NCBI RefSeq assembly: GCF_023856365.1
Contig: NC_064543.1
Location: 8,768,452-8,832,451, forward strand
Direction: 5' to 3'
DNA: 64,000 nucleotides
From: Brienomyrus brachyistius
Taxonomy: Eukaryota; Chordata; Actinopteri; Osteoglossiformes; Mormyridae
Made by a program: the position numbers and the translations under genes. A model generated the notes under the pieces. The model did no database searches. It was given only the letters and a program-made list of their open reading frames with translations, and had not been told where the DNA came from. Of this stretch, positions 12,415 to 23,759 are shown one piece after another. Every line of letters begins with the position of its first letter. Within the stretch, counting starts at the first letter, position 1.

Positions 12415-12480
12415 ATGCAGCGGCACCGATCCAGGGGTACCGTGACTACTGCTGTGGACACCTCGGATGAGACCACTGAG
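12415..12480 (+). CDS. myzap: myzap exon 1
   Basis: 22 codons from ATG ([20 protein letters not shown]); donor gtaaga. Little conservation is expected here, so the start is inferred from position. Confidence 0.75.
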
Positions 12481-15400
12481 GTAAGACATGGGGGGGTTGG
12501 GTTGGGTTGGGTTGAGGAGGGGGGGGGTGTTCGGTGAAGGAACTCCCTCAATCTGCTCAGAGCTCTCAGGTCTCTCTGGGATGCCTGTCATCCCGTACTC
12601 GGACGCCTGTGACAGCTCGCTTGCATTCGCCCTTTTGCGTCCTTTCTCGCAGTATCAGTGCTTCCGGTCCCGTATGGCTGCATTTAAACGTCCTGCCGTT
12701 GCACTGGTAATAAATTTCCCGTAGGTAGGTTCCGATCCCCCGATCGCAGTTTTCGCGTTTGCTCCTGGATGCGCGTATAACCGCGGCAGTAATAAGAGCC
12801 GTGCGACCGCCCAGCTCACTGCACCAGTCCTGCGCTACTCTGCGCTTAGCTGGCGCTGACATCCACACCGCGGGGCCACATGCTGCTGAACTTTCCATTA
12901 AGGAGCTGAAGTGCGCATTTTTTCCCTTAAAAAAATGTTAATCGTTAGCCGTCAAGACCGATCGAAGTAAGAGCCCCAGAAATGCATGCAAGCCGCGCAG
13001 TTTGCCGTTCAGTTCTGCAGATGTCATGAGCTCTTCGGGTGTCGTAAAGCGAAAGGCTGCCCGCACCGCATCTGAACACTGTACCCTCAGTGATGGTAAT
13101 GCATGCCAACTCGTTTGTTTCCGTTTGTTTTGGCTGGGCTCTAAAATTAGCAGCGCTGCCCCTACAGCCTGTTATTGTTCTTCCAGCGCTTCTCGTCTTA
13201 CGTTCTTAAATGACAGACAAAGCAGCTCATTAATGTACAAGGAGTTATTTAATGGGTTAAATAAATAATTATTTATTTAGAATTAACACTAATCCGCTGT
13301 ACATGCTGTCGGGTTTTAAATCATTGGGGTGCGGCAGTTAATGCAATAATATTGATGCGGAAGCATGTGATTCTATTAAATATATCCGTCATATCAAGCC
13401 GTGGGTGCCACATTCTTGTCTCTAGAAAAGTTGATCCCATGTGTGTGTCTGTCTAGAGGAAGATCCAGCGCCTGCGTCTGACTCTGCGCCCCGGTGACCC
13501 CTCCTCAGAAGAGCTTGAAGGTCACACGATCAGCACTGGCCCGGTGAGTTTGCACGCACACACTCTCCATCCCAGTGCTACGCACAGCCTCGGGCTGGTA
13601 CCTCCCTGAAATACTCAGCCGTCAGGCATTTACCTTCACCCTGTCATTTACATATTCTGGCCACTTATAACCTGTTCAGTTAGTCTGGCCTTTGTCCCCT
13701 TTAAGCACAATGGGCTCCACATTTTCATGTGTTCCTGGGTTTGGACCGCCTGAGGTCTGGACCGCCTGAGGTCTGGACTGCCTGGCTTGCTTTCCGTATC
13801 TTGATGGTGCTGTACGTCATCGTTTACCCGAACAGGCCTTGTGGCAGCTTGTTAAACATCTGCCCAGTGGCGTGATGCTGCATGTCCCATGCAGCGTCTG
13901 AAACGTCAACAGCACACAGCGAGGAACACTGGGCCCAGTCTCATTCCGAGGTGCTTGGAAGCTGCTCAGGACGATTGCTGAATTCCCCTGGGTGTGTAGC
14001 GCTTGACGGCTACAAATTAACATTCAGGTGTTGCACTAAAGCACTCTCACCTTTACCTTGCTCATGTGTGCCTGTATATAGAAGGACGGGGGTTCAGCCT
14101 TGTTCCTTCAGGGTCACCAGTTCATGGACCCCCCCCCCCCACTCTCTCTCTCTTCCCTGAAAGCCCAATTTCCTCGCACAGTTGAAAAACAAGCTGAAGT
14201 TTAAGGTGTGGAATTCAGTGTCTAACATTAATAATTATTACATTATTTATAATCACAGACTGCACATTCTGTAAATATGTGTTTGGATGGGTTACAGAAA
14301 AACAGACGGCGTCATCGGGGATGAGCTGTCATCAATTAGTGTGACAGTCCGCAGCATAAAAGTGAGTGACGTAGGAATTTTGTGCCGAAACAAAGATAAG
14401 CAGAGGCTTCGGTTTCTATGATACCGAGGGAATGATAACAAACAGGCATGGCGACATAGCTAAAATTGTGCCGTCTTGCGTTTACATCACAGGGATTTTG
14501 TTACATCGTACAGAATGAATGAATACGACATCCATGTGACAAAGAAACAAGTTGCCGAGAGCTTACGGCGGGTCTTTGATGGGCCTTTTCAGGGTTGCAG
14601 GCTGGGCCAGACCGGGGCCCGGGGCTGAGCATCTATTTTTAATACCACCTATTTTTTATTGGAATCGACACAGCTGCTCTTTGGTTGCCTTGCACCTCTA
14701 CGCTGGGACTCTGAATCTCACCTCCATCGTGTGTCTGCAGTTTGCTGCTTGTCTCACGCAGGATTCCTTCAGCTGCTTCAGTTTCTGTCAGCGATCCTGG
14801 GACATTATGCTAATTGGCATCTCTAAATTAGCTTATATCAGGGGTTGCGCCCCCCCCCCCCCCCCCCACCGGGCCGGCATGGAACAGTAAGAGGTTTTTA
14901 TGGAGAGCTTGGCTAATTTCCAGAGATAAACTATATGCCTTCAATTTTTTATGACCCCTGACATTCGCATGTTCTGTTTGCATCTGAAAAAAAATGCAAC
15001 CCGTTGAACTTATCAACAGTCCATCTGCTAGCGAACCCCCCCATCTGTAGTTCGGCCCACAGACATCAAAAGGTTGGGAACCCCTAGCTTATAGTGTATG
15101 TACCTTGGAATGGACTAGCATCCCATCCAGGGCGTGACCTCAGCTTTGTGTCCTATGCTACCTAGGACAAGCTCCGGGGTCTCGGCACCCCTGGCCAAGA
15201 TAAACAGTTGTAGGAATGATGGATATACTAATTTCCATGAGGATTTGGCTCATGGTCCTTAAGGTCTTCAGAATTGAGGCAGCTGAGCGTGTTTCGGTTG
15301 AGATTCAGCACTGTCTTGTGATGACGTCCATGTGAGCGACGTGGAGATGGAGCTGGGAAGGTGCGCTAGTGAAAGAGGCAGTTTTTTCCTTGTGCCCTGG

Positions 15401-16823
15401 GCAAACTGTCTGTCGCTACATGTTTCATGGCACCATTCCACACCAAAATATGACATGTAGCTGGGAACTGGGCGGCCCCCGCACAGCGATTCCCACATAA
15501 CCCGATATATCCGGACGGAAAATGTGACCATGCCAACGCAGGTCGTTGACAACAGAGAGCATCACAGTTCTATAAGTGTCATAACGTACCGGTATCCTTT
15601 CTCGTACTGTGGCGACATATTAGTGGATGTACACACAGCAAATATCGATTGTCAGCGTCGCGGCCTTCGCTCTCACAGTGGAAGTAGGTGAATTGAGAAG
15701 GAGCACACCCAGTGACAGCGCATCCGGAGACATGCCGTCCGCCAGGTTTATCCTGAGACGCTGCCTAAATAAGCTGAAAAGGTATATTTGCTATGAATTG
15801 TGGTGCGCTTTTCAGGATGCGTCTGACAACGGCACTCCAGCCTTCTCAACTGCGCAGCAACACGATGGCAAGTTGGCCTGCGACCCCTACAGGAAGAGAA
15901 ACGGCTACGTGCAGCCAGGGGGGCCAGTGGGCACGGAGGACACCGAACAGGTGGGGATGGGTGCCGTCGAAGCCACATGGGAGGGGCGGGCGCGGCCTTT
16001 CAAAGTCATCCGTGCGGAGGCACACTCCCGAAATGACTCACTGACTCACGCTGAGTCCTGTGTTGTTGTGATGTTAGCTGTTAGCTAATGCTTGCTGGAA
16101 TGGAGGTTGTAAGTGAATTGAGAGACAGGCTTCCCTCTGGACCTTTAGATTCAAGACACCTTTGCTTGTTTTATGAAGAGTACCTGAAATGTATTAAAGA
16201 AACGTACCGCAGGCATCTGACCATTAGGAAGCCTCCGAATCGTTGGGCCTGTGCCGTGCTCTCCGGTTCTCCCGTGGGTCCGGGGACGTGCTCAGAGCTG
16301 TGAGGCACGGTCTCTGCTGGCTGCTGCGTTCCTGCACCGGGACAGCGCATTCGTACTGTATAGCACTAGTGGGGGATGGGGGGGGGGGGGGTTGCAGGGG
16401 CACAATCCCCATGAGGAGGTGGGGGCTGGGGCGAACTTACTGTGTTGCAGAAACGTGACACCAGCCCTGCATTTGGGGCATTTATATAATTATTTGTTAG
16501 GGCTGCTGTTTCTTACTTTCAGGTTATTAAAATTCTGTGCTTGTGCACACAGACACACACACACACACACACAGCCACACACACAGACACACAGCCACAC
16601 ACACACACACACACACACACAGCCACACACGCACACAGAGCCACACACACAGTCACATACACACACACACACAGCCACACACACACACAGACACACACAC
16701 ACAGTCACATACACACACAGACACACACAGCCACACACACACAGACACACAGACACACACACAGTCACATACACACACACACAGACACACACAGCCACAC
16801 ACACACACAGACACACACACAGT

Positions 16824-16861
<38 letters not shown>

Positions 16862-19800
16862 TACAATAGTCCACCTATGTATGTCTTTGTGGGGACTCTC
16901 CACTCATATCTATGGACATAACCCTAATCCCAACAATGACAACGATAACCCCTACCCAGCCATAACCTTAACCCCCACCCCACCCTGAACTTAACCAAAA
17001 AACTGTGCCTGCATTTTTAGGTTTTTGATTGCATTCACAATCAAAAGTTTTATAAAAAATGTCCCCACAATGTCAAAGTAACAGGCTTTTATCCTACATG
17101 CACACACACACACACACACACACACACTGACACACACACACGCACACAAATATTCTCACGTGTGTGAAACTCACAAACACATACACAAACACGTGTGCAC
17201 ATAGATTAAATACATAGGTTAAATACATTAAATAAAGACATAGACTCTCACCCACATTCACACGCACACACCCTTATGCAAACACACGCATGCGGACATT
17301 GACAGACACGGAGGCACAGGCCACGCCCCATGCGTGTCGATTCCTGAAGCGGGTTCTCTGGTGTCCCTCAGCACGGAGCTCCCGCAGTCAATGGGCTGAT
17401 GGAGAAGCCGTCCCAGAGGTCTGCCATAGTAGGCGGGGGCGTGCAAGGGGTGGACACCGACACCCAGCAGGGCGTGATGGCGCACGAATGGACCGTCAGT
17501 CACCTCAGGGATGAGATGAACTACATCCGAACGGTGAGTGTGATGGGTATGGGGTTGAAGCCCTGTCCCCTGGCAGTCATCCCCGCAGTGATCATTAAAA
17601 GTATATTTTCCATCTATTTTCCATTTGTTTTTTTTCCATATCTCAGGGGCTTAACATTCTGGGCTCCTTAACAAAATCACCAAGGCGACCCTAACCCTCT
17701 GCACGGGGAAGTGTTCAAAAAATGAAGCTCAACATGAAATGACAAACGTGTTCCTATTACTGTTTGCAAAAACCTGGGCCCATATTCTGCCTTCCTGCGC
17801 ACCCCTTACTGTTGTCCGCCAGATGCCCCCCTCCTGCCCCCACCTCTGACAGGCAGCTAATGAACAGCTAGAAGAGCAGTGTGCCCCTCCCCTCGAAGGA
17901 CAGCCAGTTACTCTGGCACAGGGCCTTTTGCTGAACCATTTGAGGGATTTGCTATTTTTACTTTGTCGGAGAAATCTGTTAAATGTTTGTTCTGAAATCC
18001 GTCGCCTCATTGACCTTGCCAACAGATACAGGTTCAAATCAAGTTAAAACCCTCAGTAGGCCCTATCCTCTGTTTGCCAGGTGAGGGACTCTTTGGAGAA
18101 GGTGCGAGAGAGGATGTACGGACAATTTGGCGGAATGCAGCAGTCGATGCAGAAGATGTCACAAGATATCAAGGTAATGCGGCAAGCTGAGGGCTGCAGG
18201 GCAGCCTTTGAGTGAAACGAGACCAAAATGGACCAGCTGTGAGGAATATATGATTTCGTCCCAAGGTTTCCTGTCTGATCTTTGTGACGACCCTGTGCAT
18301 GATGGGATATCTCTCCTCAGGCTGCCAATGCCCAGAGGGAAGACCTGGAGGCGCAGGTGAGGGTGCGCACCAGTGCCATGGAGAGCTTGGACCAGATGAA
18401 CAGCTCCCTCTTGTCAGCCAACATAAGTCTGCAGGTAAGATCACAGCGCTGTCCGAACCTCACACATGCTCCCGTCTGTCATGATGAGCTCAAACCAATG
18501 AGAAAAATCCACAGCGAGTGGGACTAAGCCCCAGAAACGAAATCCAAACCTACAGGACTGAGCCCAAACAAACACGGCTAAACTAAACACGTGGTGCTAA
18601 GCCCATGATGGATGGATCGAAACCAAAACAAATGAGGTCAAGGCCAACTTCATGGATGTAAACCCAAAACGACAGGCCCAAACACAGGACCGAACTGAGT
18701 CCTAACAGACAGGGCTAAACCCAAACAAACAAGTGTAGATCCTAACAAACAAGAGTAAAAGCAAGCGAACGAGCCCAGAATTCCGCTTTGTTTTAATTAA
18801 TGTCCATCCATGATTGTGCCTTTATTTTATCAGCTTTACTTGTGTTTTGAATGAACCATCAGGCTGTCTGTCCCCCATCGCCCCCCCATCGCTTTTTCCT
18901 GCATTCCCACTTCCTGCCGGGGATCAGTAGTTCCATCACGTGCCTGACGTGTGGATGATAGCCCTCCGCTCCCCCCACAGCCTCGTCCCGCTGCGATGCT
19001 CAGTGACCAAGCAAATCACAGGATAATGCTGCTTAAAATGACTCTGATATTTGGGGCGTATTTCATGGGGGGGTGTAGAAACTGGACTTTATTTTGAGAT
19101 CCGTTTCAGCTTCACCCACGTCACATGCTGAATAAGGTAATGGAATGATTTGCTAAGTGAGGGGGGCGGGGTCCCTTTTGCAGAAGTCTCTGCTAGAAAA
19201 CTGCTTGGACCGTGTGGAGAAGCAGGACGAACTGAAGACCCTGCGGAGCACCTGCCGCCAAGCTGAGACCAAGCTGCGGGAAAGGGAGCGGGAGCTGGCC
19301 TCTGCGCGCGCCGAGAACCAGGCCCTCCGGCTGCAGGTACGAGGCAGATGAGGACGTCCTGCAGGGGGCGGTGGTTAGCCAGCAGTGGGGCAGTGTGGGT
19401 GGAGATGGGAGGGGAAGGCCATACCCCCTGAGGAAGAAGCAGTGCCCAGCATGGCAGTCACTTCCAGTGCCCGGCATGGCAGTCACCTCCAGTGCCCGGC
19501 ATGGCAGTCACCTCCAGTGCCCGGCATGTCAGTCACCTCCAGTGCCCGGCATCGTGTCCACAGCCAGGACCGGATATGCTTCCCCTCAAGTATCCCTGCG
19601 AGATGTAAACGTGGGTCTCCTGTAGGGGGTGTCGGTGAGCCGGTGACCTCCTCCAGACCAGCCACAGCCAATTTCTTACTCTGTTTACTTCTGCTTTCCT
19701 GGTTGTCACGATGAGCTCACCACGGCTCGTCCCACTTGCCCATATTTCAGGGTGGTATCGACTGACAGCACTTGGATCGTAGCTCAAATTCCAAAGAATT

Positions 19801-20189
19801 ACTGCTGGTCTTAATCCAAGTCTTAGGTTTCACTCCCTTTAACACCTTATTGGCCAGTAATTTATAGCTATGACGTTCCCATAAGATGTGCTAGTATGCT
19901 ATAATATCATCATCGTGTCATAATACGCTAATTAATATAATGTAATATGCTGTTGTATAGTTGAATGTCATGATGTGTATATTAATAGACACACACTAGG
20001 GTCAAACAGTTCTGCGTGTTAGGATTTCAGTCCCTGTGGTCGGCAGAGTGATGTCACCAATGGACCCCTGAGTGATGTCACCAATGGGCCCATGAGTGAG
20101 GCCCTTAACCCTAATTTATCCAAGCACTTGCTAATCCTGCTGTCTCAATTATATGTCACTTTAAATAAAAGTACCATATTCATATATAC

Positions 20190-20234
<45 letters not shown>

Positions 20235-23021
20235 TATATAAAAAAAAATATATATATATACATACATACACACACATACTGTATATTCTAATGTGCTGTA
20301 ATGTACATATTAATATATTATATGCTAGTCTGCTTTAATGTTTCCAGTCATATTCTCATGTGCTGTACTGTACAGGCAGTAGGTGTGTAGGCAGTAGGTG
20401 TAGGCAGTAGGTGTAGGCAGTAGGTGTAGGCAGTAGGTGTACGCGAGGCTGCCATCCCGAAGCAGCGTGTGGCCCCTTCACACTGGTCCCCGACCCGCTC
20501 CTCTTCCTGCCTTAGATAGAATCTTCCCAGGAGGCCAGCTGCCAGGCGCTGCAGGAGATGTCTGAGCGGCTGCAGAGGGGCCATGAGGAGCGACTGCAGG
20601 AGGAGCAGAGGAGGCACAGGGAGGAGATCGAAGCACTGCAGGTACACGCGCTCGCTGCCTCCTCTGCCGGCTCGGGAAACACGGCGGCAAGGTTTGATTC
20701 CTGCATCCCTAAACGGGCGCCGGGTATAGACGCTGCTGCAGAACGTCACTCTGACAAAGCCGTCCCAAGAAGCCGACTCTCTGCATCATCTGATGTCACA
20801 CGGTGCGTTTATCTGGGACATGGTGTGCTCTCAAAACCAGGCTCAAATCGACAATTACGTGAAGCGTCTGGAGGAAGCAGAGATGAAGGTGAGGACGGCG
20901 GAGGCCAAGATTGTGGAGAAGGACAAACGGATCAGCGAGGTGGAACGTCTTCTGGACTGTATGGGCCAGGTAACAGCCCGGGGCACCGACCCTGACCTAG
21001 GGCGACCACCTAATACCTGTCAGGGTGGACACTCTGAGCTGCTTCAGGTTTTGCAAACTACTTTGAAACTGAAAGGTTCCTGTGTTTGGCTAATTAGCTC
21101 AATTCATCTTGTGCTTTGACTAGTTTGTTTCCTTGATTGAAAAACTAGTCCAGCTGTTTCACATTAACATTAGTGACACATGTATGATTATAGGAGACTG
21201 ACCAATCAGCACACAGCAAGAGCTCAGTGCGAAAGTGAAATCCAGGTCTTTTTAATTGAAATATTTTACAAGCCAACCAAGTTTACAAACCCTGTCCGAG
21301 CTCATCGGGTTAAGGACGTGACATGGGTTGGGTGGTCACTCTACCCTGAGCTTTATCCAAAGTCTTAATTATTCTATGTTTAATTGAATCGTTCAGCTTC
21401 CTACAGAAGAGTTCTTAGCAGGCTTTCTCATGGAATTCAACTAGCGCCCTTTTGTGTATCAGCCCATATTTTTAACAGTGATGCCACCTAGTGGCCAGGG
21501 GTGTCATTCGGCCTGTTTTTTTTGGGGGGGGGGAGGGGCTAAAATGTTTTTAACCCCCAAAAATAAATCTGAATTTTTTTTTCTTAGGTGATTAATAACA
21601 TTTTATATATATATAATATATATATATTTGGCAACTTTTTCCGCTGTGTATTATTTGTGCGCTTTGTGTGTCGAAGGAAAAAAGCCACCTGCTGGCGAAA
21701 CTGCAGAACTGCGAGCAACGGCTGCACATCCTGGAGCAGGAGACGGACCGCGTGGACGAGGCCGTCTTCAATAAGTGAGATCAGGAGAGCCGTCGAACTT
21801 CTTGTCTTCTTCAGAAGGCCTCGTTCACAGGGATGTCTAACGTGTTTCAACACCCCCCCCCCCTCCCCAGGTCTCAGAAGCTGGAGGACGAAGCCGCAGA
21901 ACTGCGGGAGAGGATTAAACATCTGAATGACATGGTGTTCTGTCAGCAAAGGAAGGTGAAGGCCATGATTGAGGAGGTGAGGGGGTCTGCAGGAGGCGAA
22001 GGTGGATGACATGGTCGGGGAGGGGGGTGGAGGTGTCGTCTCACACACAGCAGCCAGGTGTCAGGGAAGGTGAAAGTCTACATGCTGATCAAGGAGGGGG
22101 AGGTCTGTCTCAAACACACAGGCTGCTCAGGGCCCCTTCATACTTGCAGTGTGTGAGCTAGTTCACACTTGGCTGTCACATGATGTTACATCTAGGAGTA
22201 TATTTCCAGAGGGAACGTACTAACAGGGACAACGGTCGACATTACAGAAACGATGAAGTCTGAATTGTTGCTCGTCTTCTGGGGATCTGCAGGTTGAAAT
22301 ATTGCGAGCTACGGTAGCGGAGAAGGACCTCTTCATTACCGAGCTTCTGGACAGAATCGCTGCAGCGGAGTCCAAGGTAACAACGTTAGGATTGAAATGC
22401 GCGGTCAGAGCCTGTTAACACCCGCTCGCTGATGTGGACACGCTCCGTGAATGTGGACGCGGCTGGCATTGATGGCAGACTTTGGCTTCCTCTGCAGAAC
22501 AACGCCAAACGTGTGGAAACCAAAGATGTCGGAGTGGGCTGTGATCTGCCCGTCAGGTACGGAGAATGAGCCGGAACGCCCACTTCTTCTTTTGCAGTGA
22601 CAGTGAAGCCTTTTGTTCTGAAGTGTTTCTGTATTGTTGGGGCAGGTCAGAGGCTCAGCCTCCAGTGGAACTGCAAAGCACGCCTGTCAGGTGGAGCCCG
22701 CGGCTGTCAAACCGGATGGAGTCGAGCCTCCTCAGGTATTCCCCGAAGCAGTACAGCTTAATGCTGCAATCCAGGTCTTCCCAGACAGCCAGCACCAGTA
22801 CCAGCACCAGTACCAGCCCCATGTGGTCTGCAGGTGACCCCCAAAATCCTGCACAGCCCAGCCCACCTCAACAGACCTCAGTACAGCCCCCCCCGGGCCC
22901 CTCAGTCCAAGAAACGGCCCAGCCATCACCATCCAATCCAAGCACGACCTCCGGTCCAGCAGAGCCATTTTCACCAGTCAAAAAACTGTATGACATCACA
23001 GAACACACAGAGGCTGAATGA
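12415..23021 (+). CDS. myzap: myocardial zonula adherens protein, 14 exons, complete model
   Basis: Fourteen exons join in frame to 595 codons plus TGA: 12415-12480, 13457-13543, 15816-15950, 17372-17533, 18081-18173, 18321-18434, 19184-19336, 20516-20641, 20841-20969, 21677-21774, 21871-21976, 22293-22376, 22498-22556, 22646-23021. Family hallmarks: [14 protein letters not shown] near the N-terminus, [15 protein letters not shown] followed by [13 protein letters not shown] (residues about 135-165), then a coiled coil to about residue 450 with [16 protein letters not shown], and GVGCDLP. MYZAP is an intercalated-disc and cell-junction protein; in mammals it is linked to desmoplakin, ZO-1 and Rho/SRF signalling. 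The model is longer than the roughly 466-residue human protein because of exon 3 and a long Pro/Ser/Thr-rich C-terminal exon. The ATG is the first in the CT-rich leader and is followed by a good donor. polr2m lies 2.35 kb downstream on the same strand. Confidence 0.92.
13457..13543 (+). CDS. myzap: myzap exon 2
   Basis: 29 codons, phase 0; [11 protein letters not shown] matches the family N-terminal motif. Acceptor tgtctag, donor gtgagt. Confidence 0.88.
14838..15085. mobile_element. hAT-like MITE with 8-bp target-site duplication
   Basis: 248 bp bounded by tcaggggtt on the left and gggaacccct on the right, which is its inverted counterpart (AGGGGTT). It is flanked on both sides by the perfect 8-bp repeat agcttata (14830-14837, 15086-15093). 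Short TIRs starting CAGGGG/AGGGG and 8-bp duplications are typical of hAT elements. No transposase frame; contains an 18-20-base C-run. Confidence 0.82.
15105..15215 (+). repeat. LINE (L2/CR1-like) 3' tail fragment
   Basis: The stretch ggactagcatcccatccagg followed by gcgtgacc and cctaggacaagctccgggg is the familiar degenerate fish LINE tail, also present at 25058-25173. Family assignment from memory of the consensus. Confidence 0.5.
15816..15950 (+). CDS. myzap: myzap exon 3
   Basis: 45 codons, phase 0, acceptor gcttttcag, donor gtgggg. Low conservation; it could be fish-specific or skipped. Confidence 0.7.
16546..16859. repeat. CA microsatellite with AGCCAC/AGTCACAT interruptions
   Basis: About 310 bp of (AC)n with regularly spaced variants such as acagccacac and acagtcacatac; adjoins the dispersed repeat at 16888. 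Confidence 0.95.
16888..17069 (+). mobile_element. microsatellite-associated dispersed repeat, copy 1
   Basis: 182-bp core with inverted ends tgtggggac / gtccccaca, bounded on both sides by CA arrays (16546-16859 and 17098-17128). Contains the CCCTAATCC and CCTACCCAGCC segments shared with the copies at 32745-32937 and 50466-50630. Confidence 0.75.
17098..17128. repeat. CA microsatellite
   Basis: Uninterrupted (CA)n downstream of the dispersed repeat core. Confidence 0.9.
17372..17533 (+). CDS. myzap: myzap exon 4
   Basis: 54 codons ending [16 protein letters not shown], a strong family signature. Acceptor tccctcag, donor gtgagt. Confidence 0.93.
18081..18173 (+). CDS. myzap: myzap exon 5
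   Basis: 31 codons ([19 protein letters not shown] to SQDIK); acceptor ttgccag, donor gtaatg. Confidence 0.93.
18321..18434 (+). CDS. myzap: myzap exon 6
   Basis: 38 codons ([12 protein letters not shown] to LLSANISLQ); acceptor tcctcag, donor gtaaga. Confidence 0.92.
18485..18785. repeat. degenerate tandem repeat, AAACCCAAACAAAC-like units
   Basis: Recurring pieces such as aagcccaaacaaac, gggctaaacccaaacaaac and ggactgagcccaaac at irregular 25-40 bp spacing. Divergent, so unit length is approximate. Confidence 0.55.
19184..19336 (+). CDS. myzap: myzap exon 7
   Basis: 51 coiled-coil codons ([14 protein letters not shown] to ENQALRLQ); acceptor tttgcag, donor gtacga. Confidence 0.92.
19441..19552. 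repeat. 25-bp minisatellite, about 4.5 copies
   Basis: Unit agtgcccggcatggcagtca plus cctcc starts at 19441, 19466, 19491, 19516 and 19541 (partial). Confidence 0.9.
20094..20175 (+). repeat. SINE 3' tail fragment
   Basis: gaggcccttaaccc followed about 50 bp later by attatatgtcactttaaata and aaagtacc matches the common fish tRNA-SINE tail pattern; the 5' tRNA-like part is not visible. Confidence 0.5.
20181..20280. repeat. TA microsatellite
   Basis: Long (TA)n with short A-run and CATA/CACA interruptions. Confidence 0.9.
20374..20442. repeat. 13-bp tandem repeat aggcagtaggtgt, 5 copies
   Basis: Five near-identical 13-bp units just upstream of myzap exon 8. Confidence 0.9.
20516..20641 (+). 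CDS. myzap: myzap exon 8
   Basis: 42 codons including [20 protein letters not shown]; acceptor ccttag, donor gtacac. Confidence 0.92.
20841..20969 (+). CDS. myzap: myzap exon 9
   Basis: 43 codons ([17 protein letters not shown] to LLDCMGQ); acceptor aaaccag, donor gtaaca. Confidence 0.92.
21677..21774 (+). CDS. myzap: myzap exon 10
   Basis: 32 codons plus 2 bases ([16 protein letters not shown] to EAVFN, split Lys); acceptor tcgaag, donor gtgaga. Confidence 0.88.
21871..21976 (+). CDS. myzap: myzap exon 11
   Basis: One base plus 35 codons with [17 protein letters not shown], the best family match in the gene; acceptor tccccag, donor gtgagg. Confidence 0.94.
22293..22376 (+). CDS. myzap: myzap exon 12
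   Basis: 28 codons ([20 protein letters not shown] to AAESK); acceptor tctgcag, donor gtaaca. Confidence 0.9.
22498..22556 (+). CDS. myzap: myzap exon 13
   Basis: 19 codons plus 2 bases; [11 protein letters not shown] is the conserved end of the rod region. Acceptor ctctgcag, donor gtacgg; the following intron is only 89 bp. Confidence 0.9.
22646..23021 (+). CDS. myzap: myzap exon 14, Pro/Ser/Thr-rich C-terminus
   Basis: One base plus 124 codons and TGA. Low-complexity: a [10 protein letters not shown] run from a 12-bp microrepeat at about 22787-22820, then many Pro and Gln, ending [13 protein letters not shown]. Acceptor ggggcag. The frame is open throughout; an internal splice cannot be excluded. 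Confidence 0.75.
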
Positions 23022-23720
23022 GTGACAGTAGATCGCCATCTCGCCGCAACACCGCGTTCCACCTAAAGCGTGGCTGAATTCGCAGCATCGCCTTCTTCAC
23101 CAGTATTTCCAGTTTCGAGTTACTCACGTGAAGAAGAGATTTGATTTCTCAACAGTCTTCCTTTGTTTACATTGCAGTCTGTGGGAGTACAAGGCATACT
23201 TTAGTATCTTAATAAATAATTATAAATAGTTCTATTTCATTGTAAATAAATGTACAGATAGTATTTTATGCATTTGTTTTTGTTTACATAAGTGGTAAAG
23301 TATCATGGAAACCTATGGCTGTAAAAATTTGTACATTTCTATTACCAAGTTATAAAGAAAAATTGCAATATTTTATTAGTGCTTAATGCTTTAGGCATTT
23401 TGGCATTCATGTGCTATGTATGTATAGAGTTTAAAAGTACAAATTGAAAGGTAGAAAGGAGAATATGCTCACTGAAAAATATTAAGACCTTGAATGAATG
23501 CTTTGATAAAACTGAGCCGTCGTTTAGTCGCGTGTGAGCAGTCAGGTATGAATCGCAAAATATCCAGGCCAAAGCACATGTAAATATGGCCAGTCCAGTG
23601 CCTCTCAATGAGTTGTTTTTTTATTTTTATATTACAAGTTGTGTTTACTATTATAAAAATCTGTATATCTGCTAACGTTAACCATTAAAATTGCAATGAA
23701 AACGCTGACCCGTGGTTGTA
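23022..23720 (+). other. myzap: myzap 3' UTR
   Basis: AT-rich region with AATAAA at 23211-23216 and ATTAAA at 23684-23689. The second is followed by the GT-rich stretch gtggttgtaattcttactgg, a plausible downstream element. Confidence 0.6.
23684..23689 (+). promoter_or_regulatory. poly(A) signal ATTAAA, myzap (candidate)
   Basis: Hexamer 660 bp after the stop codon with a GT-rich stretch behind it; AATAAA at 23211 is the alternative. Confidence 0.45.
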
Positions 23721-23759
23721 ATTCTTACTGGTGTTGAAGATCTGCAACAGTGTTCAATA

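Larger units (their letters stand above)
12481..15815 (+). other. myzap introns 1 and 2
   Basis: 12481-13456 and 13544-15815. They contain a perfect 20-bp AT palindrome (13259-13278), a short tandem duplication cctgaggtctgg (13747-13785), a hAT-like MITE (14838-15085) and a LINE tail fragment (15105-15215). Confidence 0.6.
15951..17371 (+). other. myzap intron 3
   Basis: Dominated by CA microsatellites and the associated dispersed repeat (16546-17130). The His/Thr and Cys/Val repeat open frames here come from the CA array and are not genes. Confidence 0.7.
17534..20515 (+). other. myzap introns 4 to 7
   Basis: 17534-18080, 18174-18320, 18435-19183 and 19337-20515. They contain a degenerate tandem repeat (18485-18785), a 25-bp minisatellite (19441-19552), a SINE tail (20094-20175), a TA array (20181-20280) and a 13-bp array (20374-20442). 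Confidence 0.6.
20970..22292 (+). other. myzap introns 9 to 11
   Basis: 20970-21676, 21775-21870 and 21977-22292. Includes a TA-rich run (21603-21630) and G/C runs. Nothing else was recognised. Confidence 0.55.

Noticed and set aside
16251..16988. Long His/Thr-repeat open frame (245 codons) and its antisense Cys/Val frames
   Set aside because: They are direct translations of a CA/GT microsatellite; no start context, splice sites or homologous domain.
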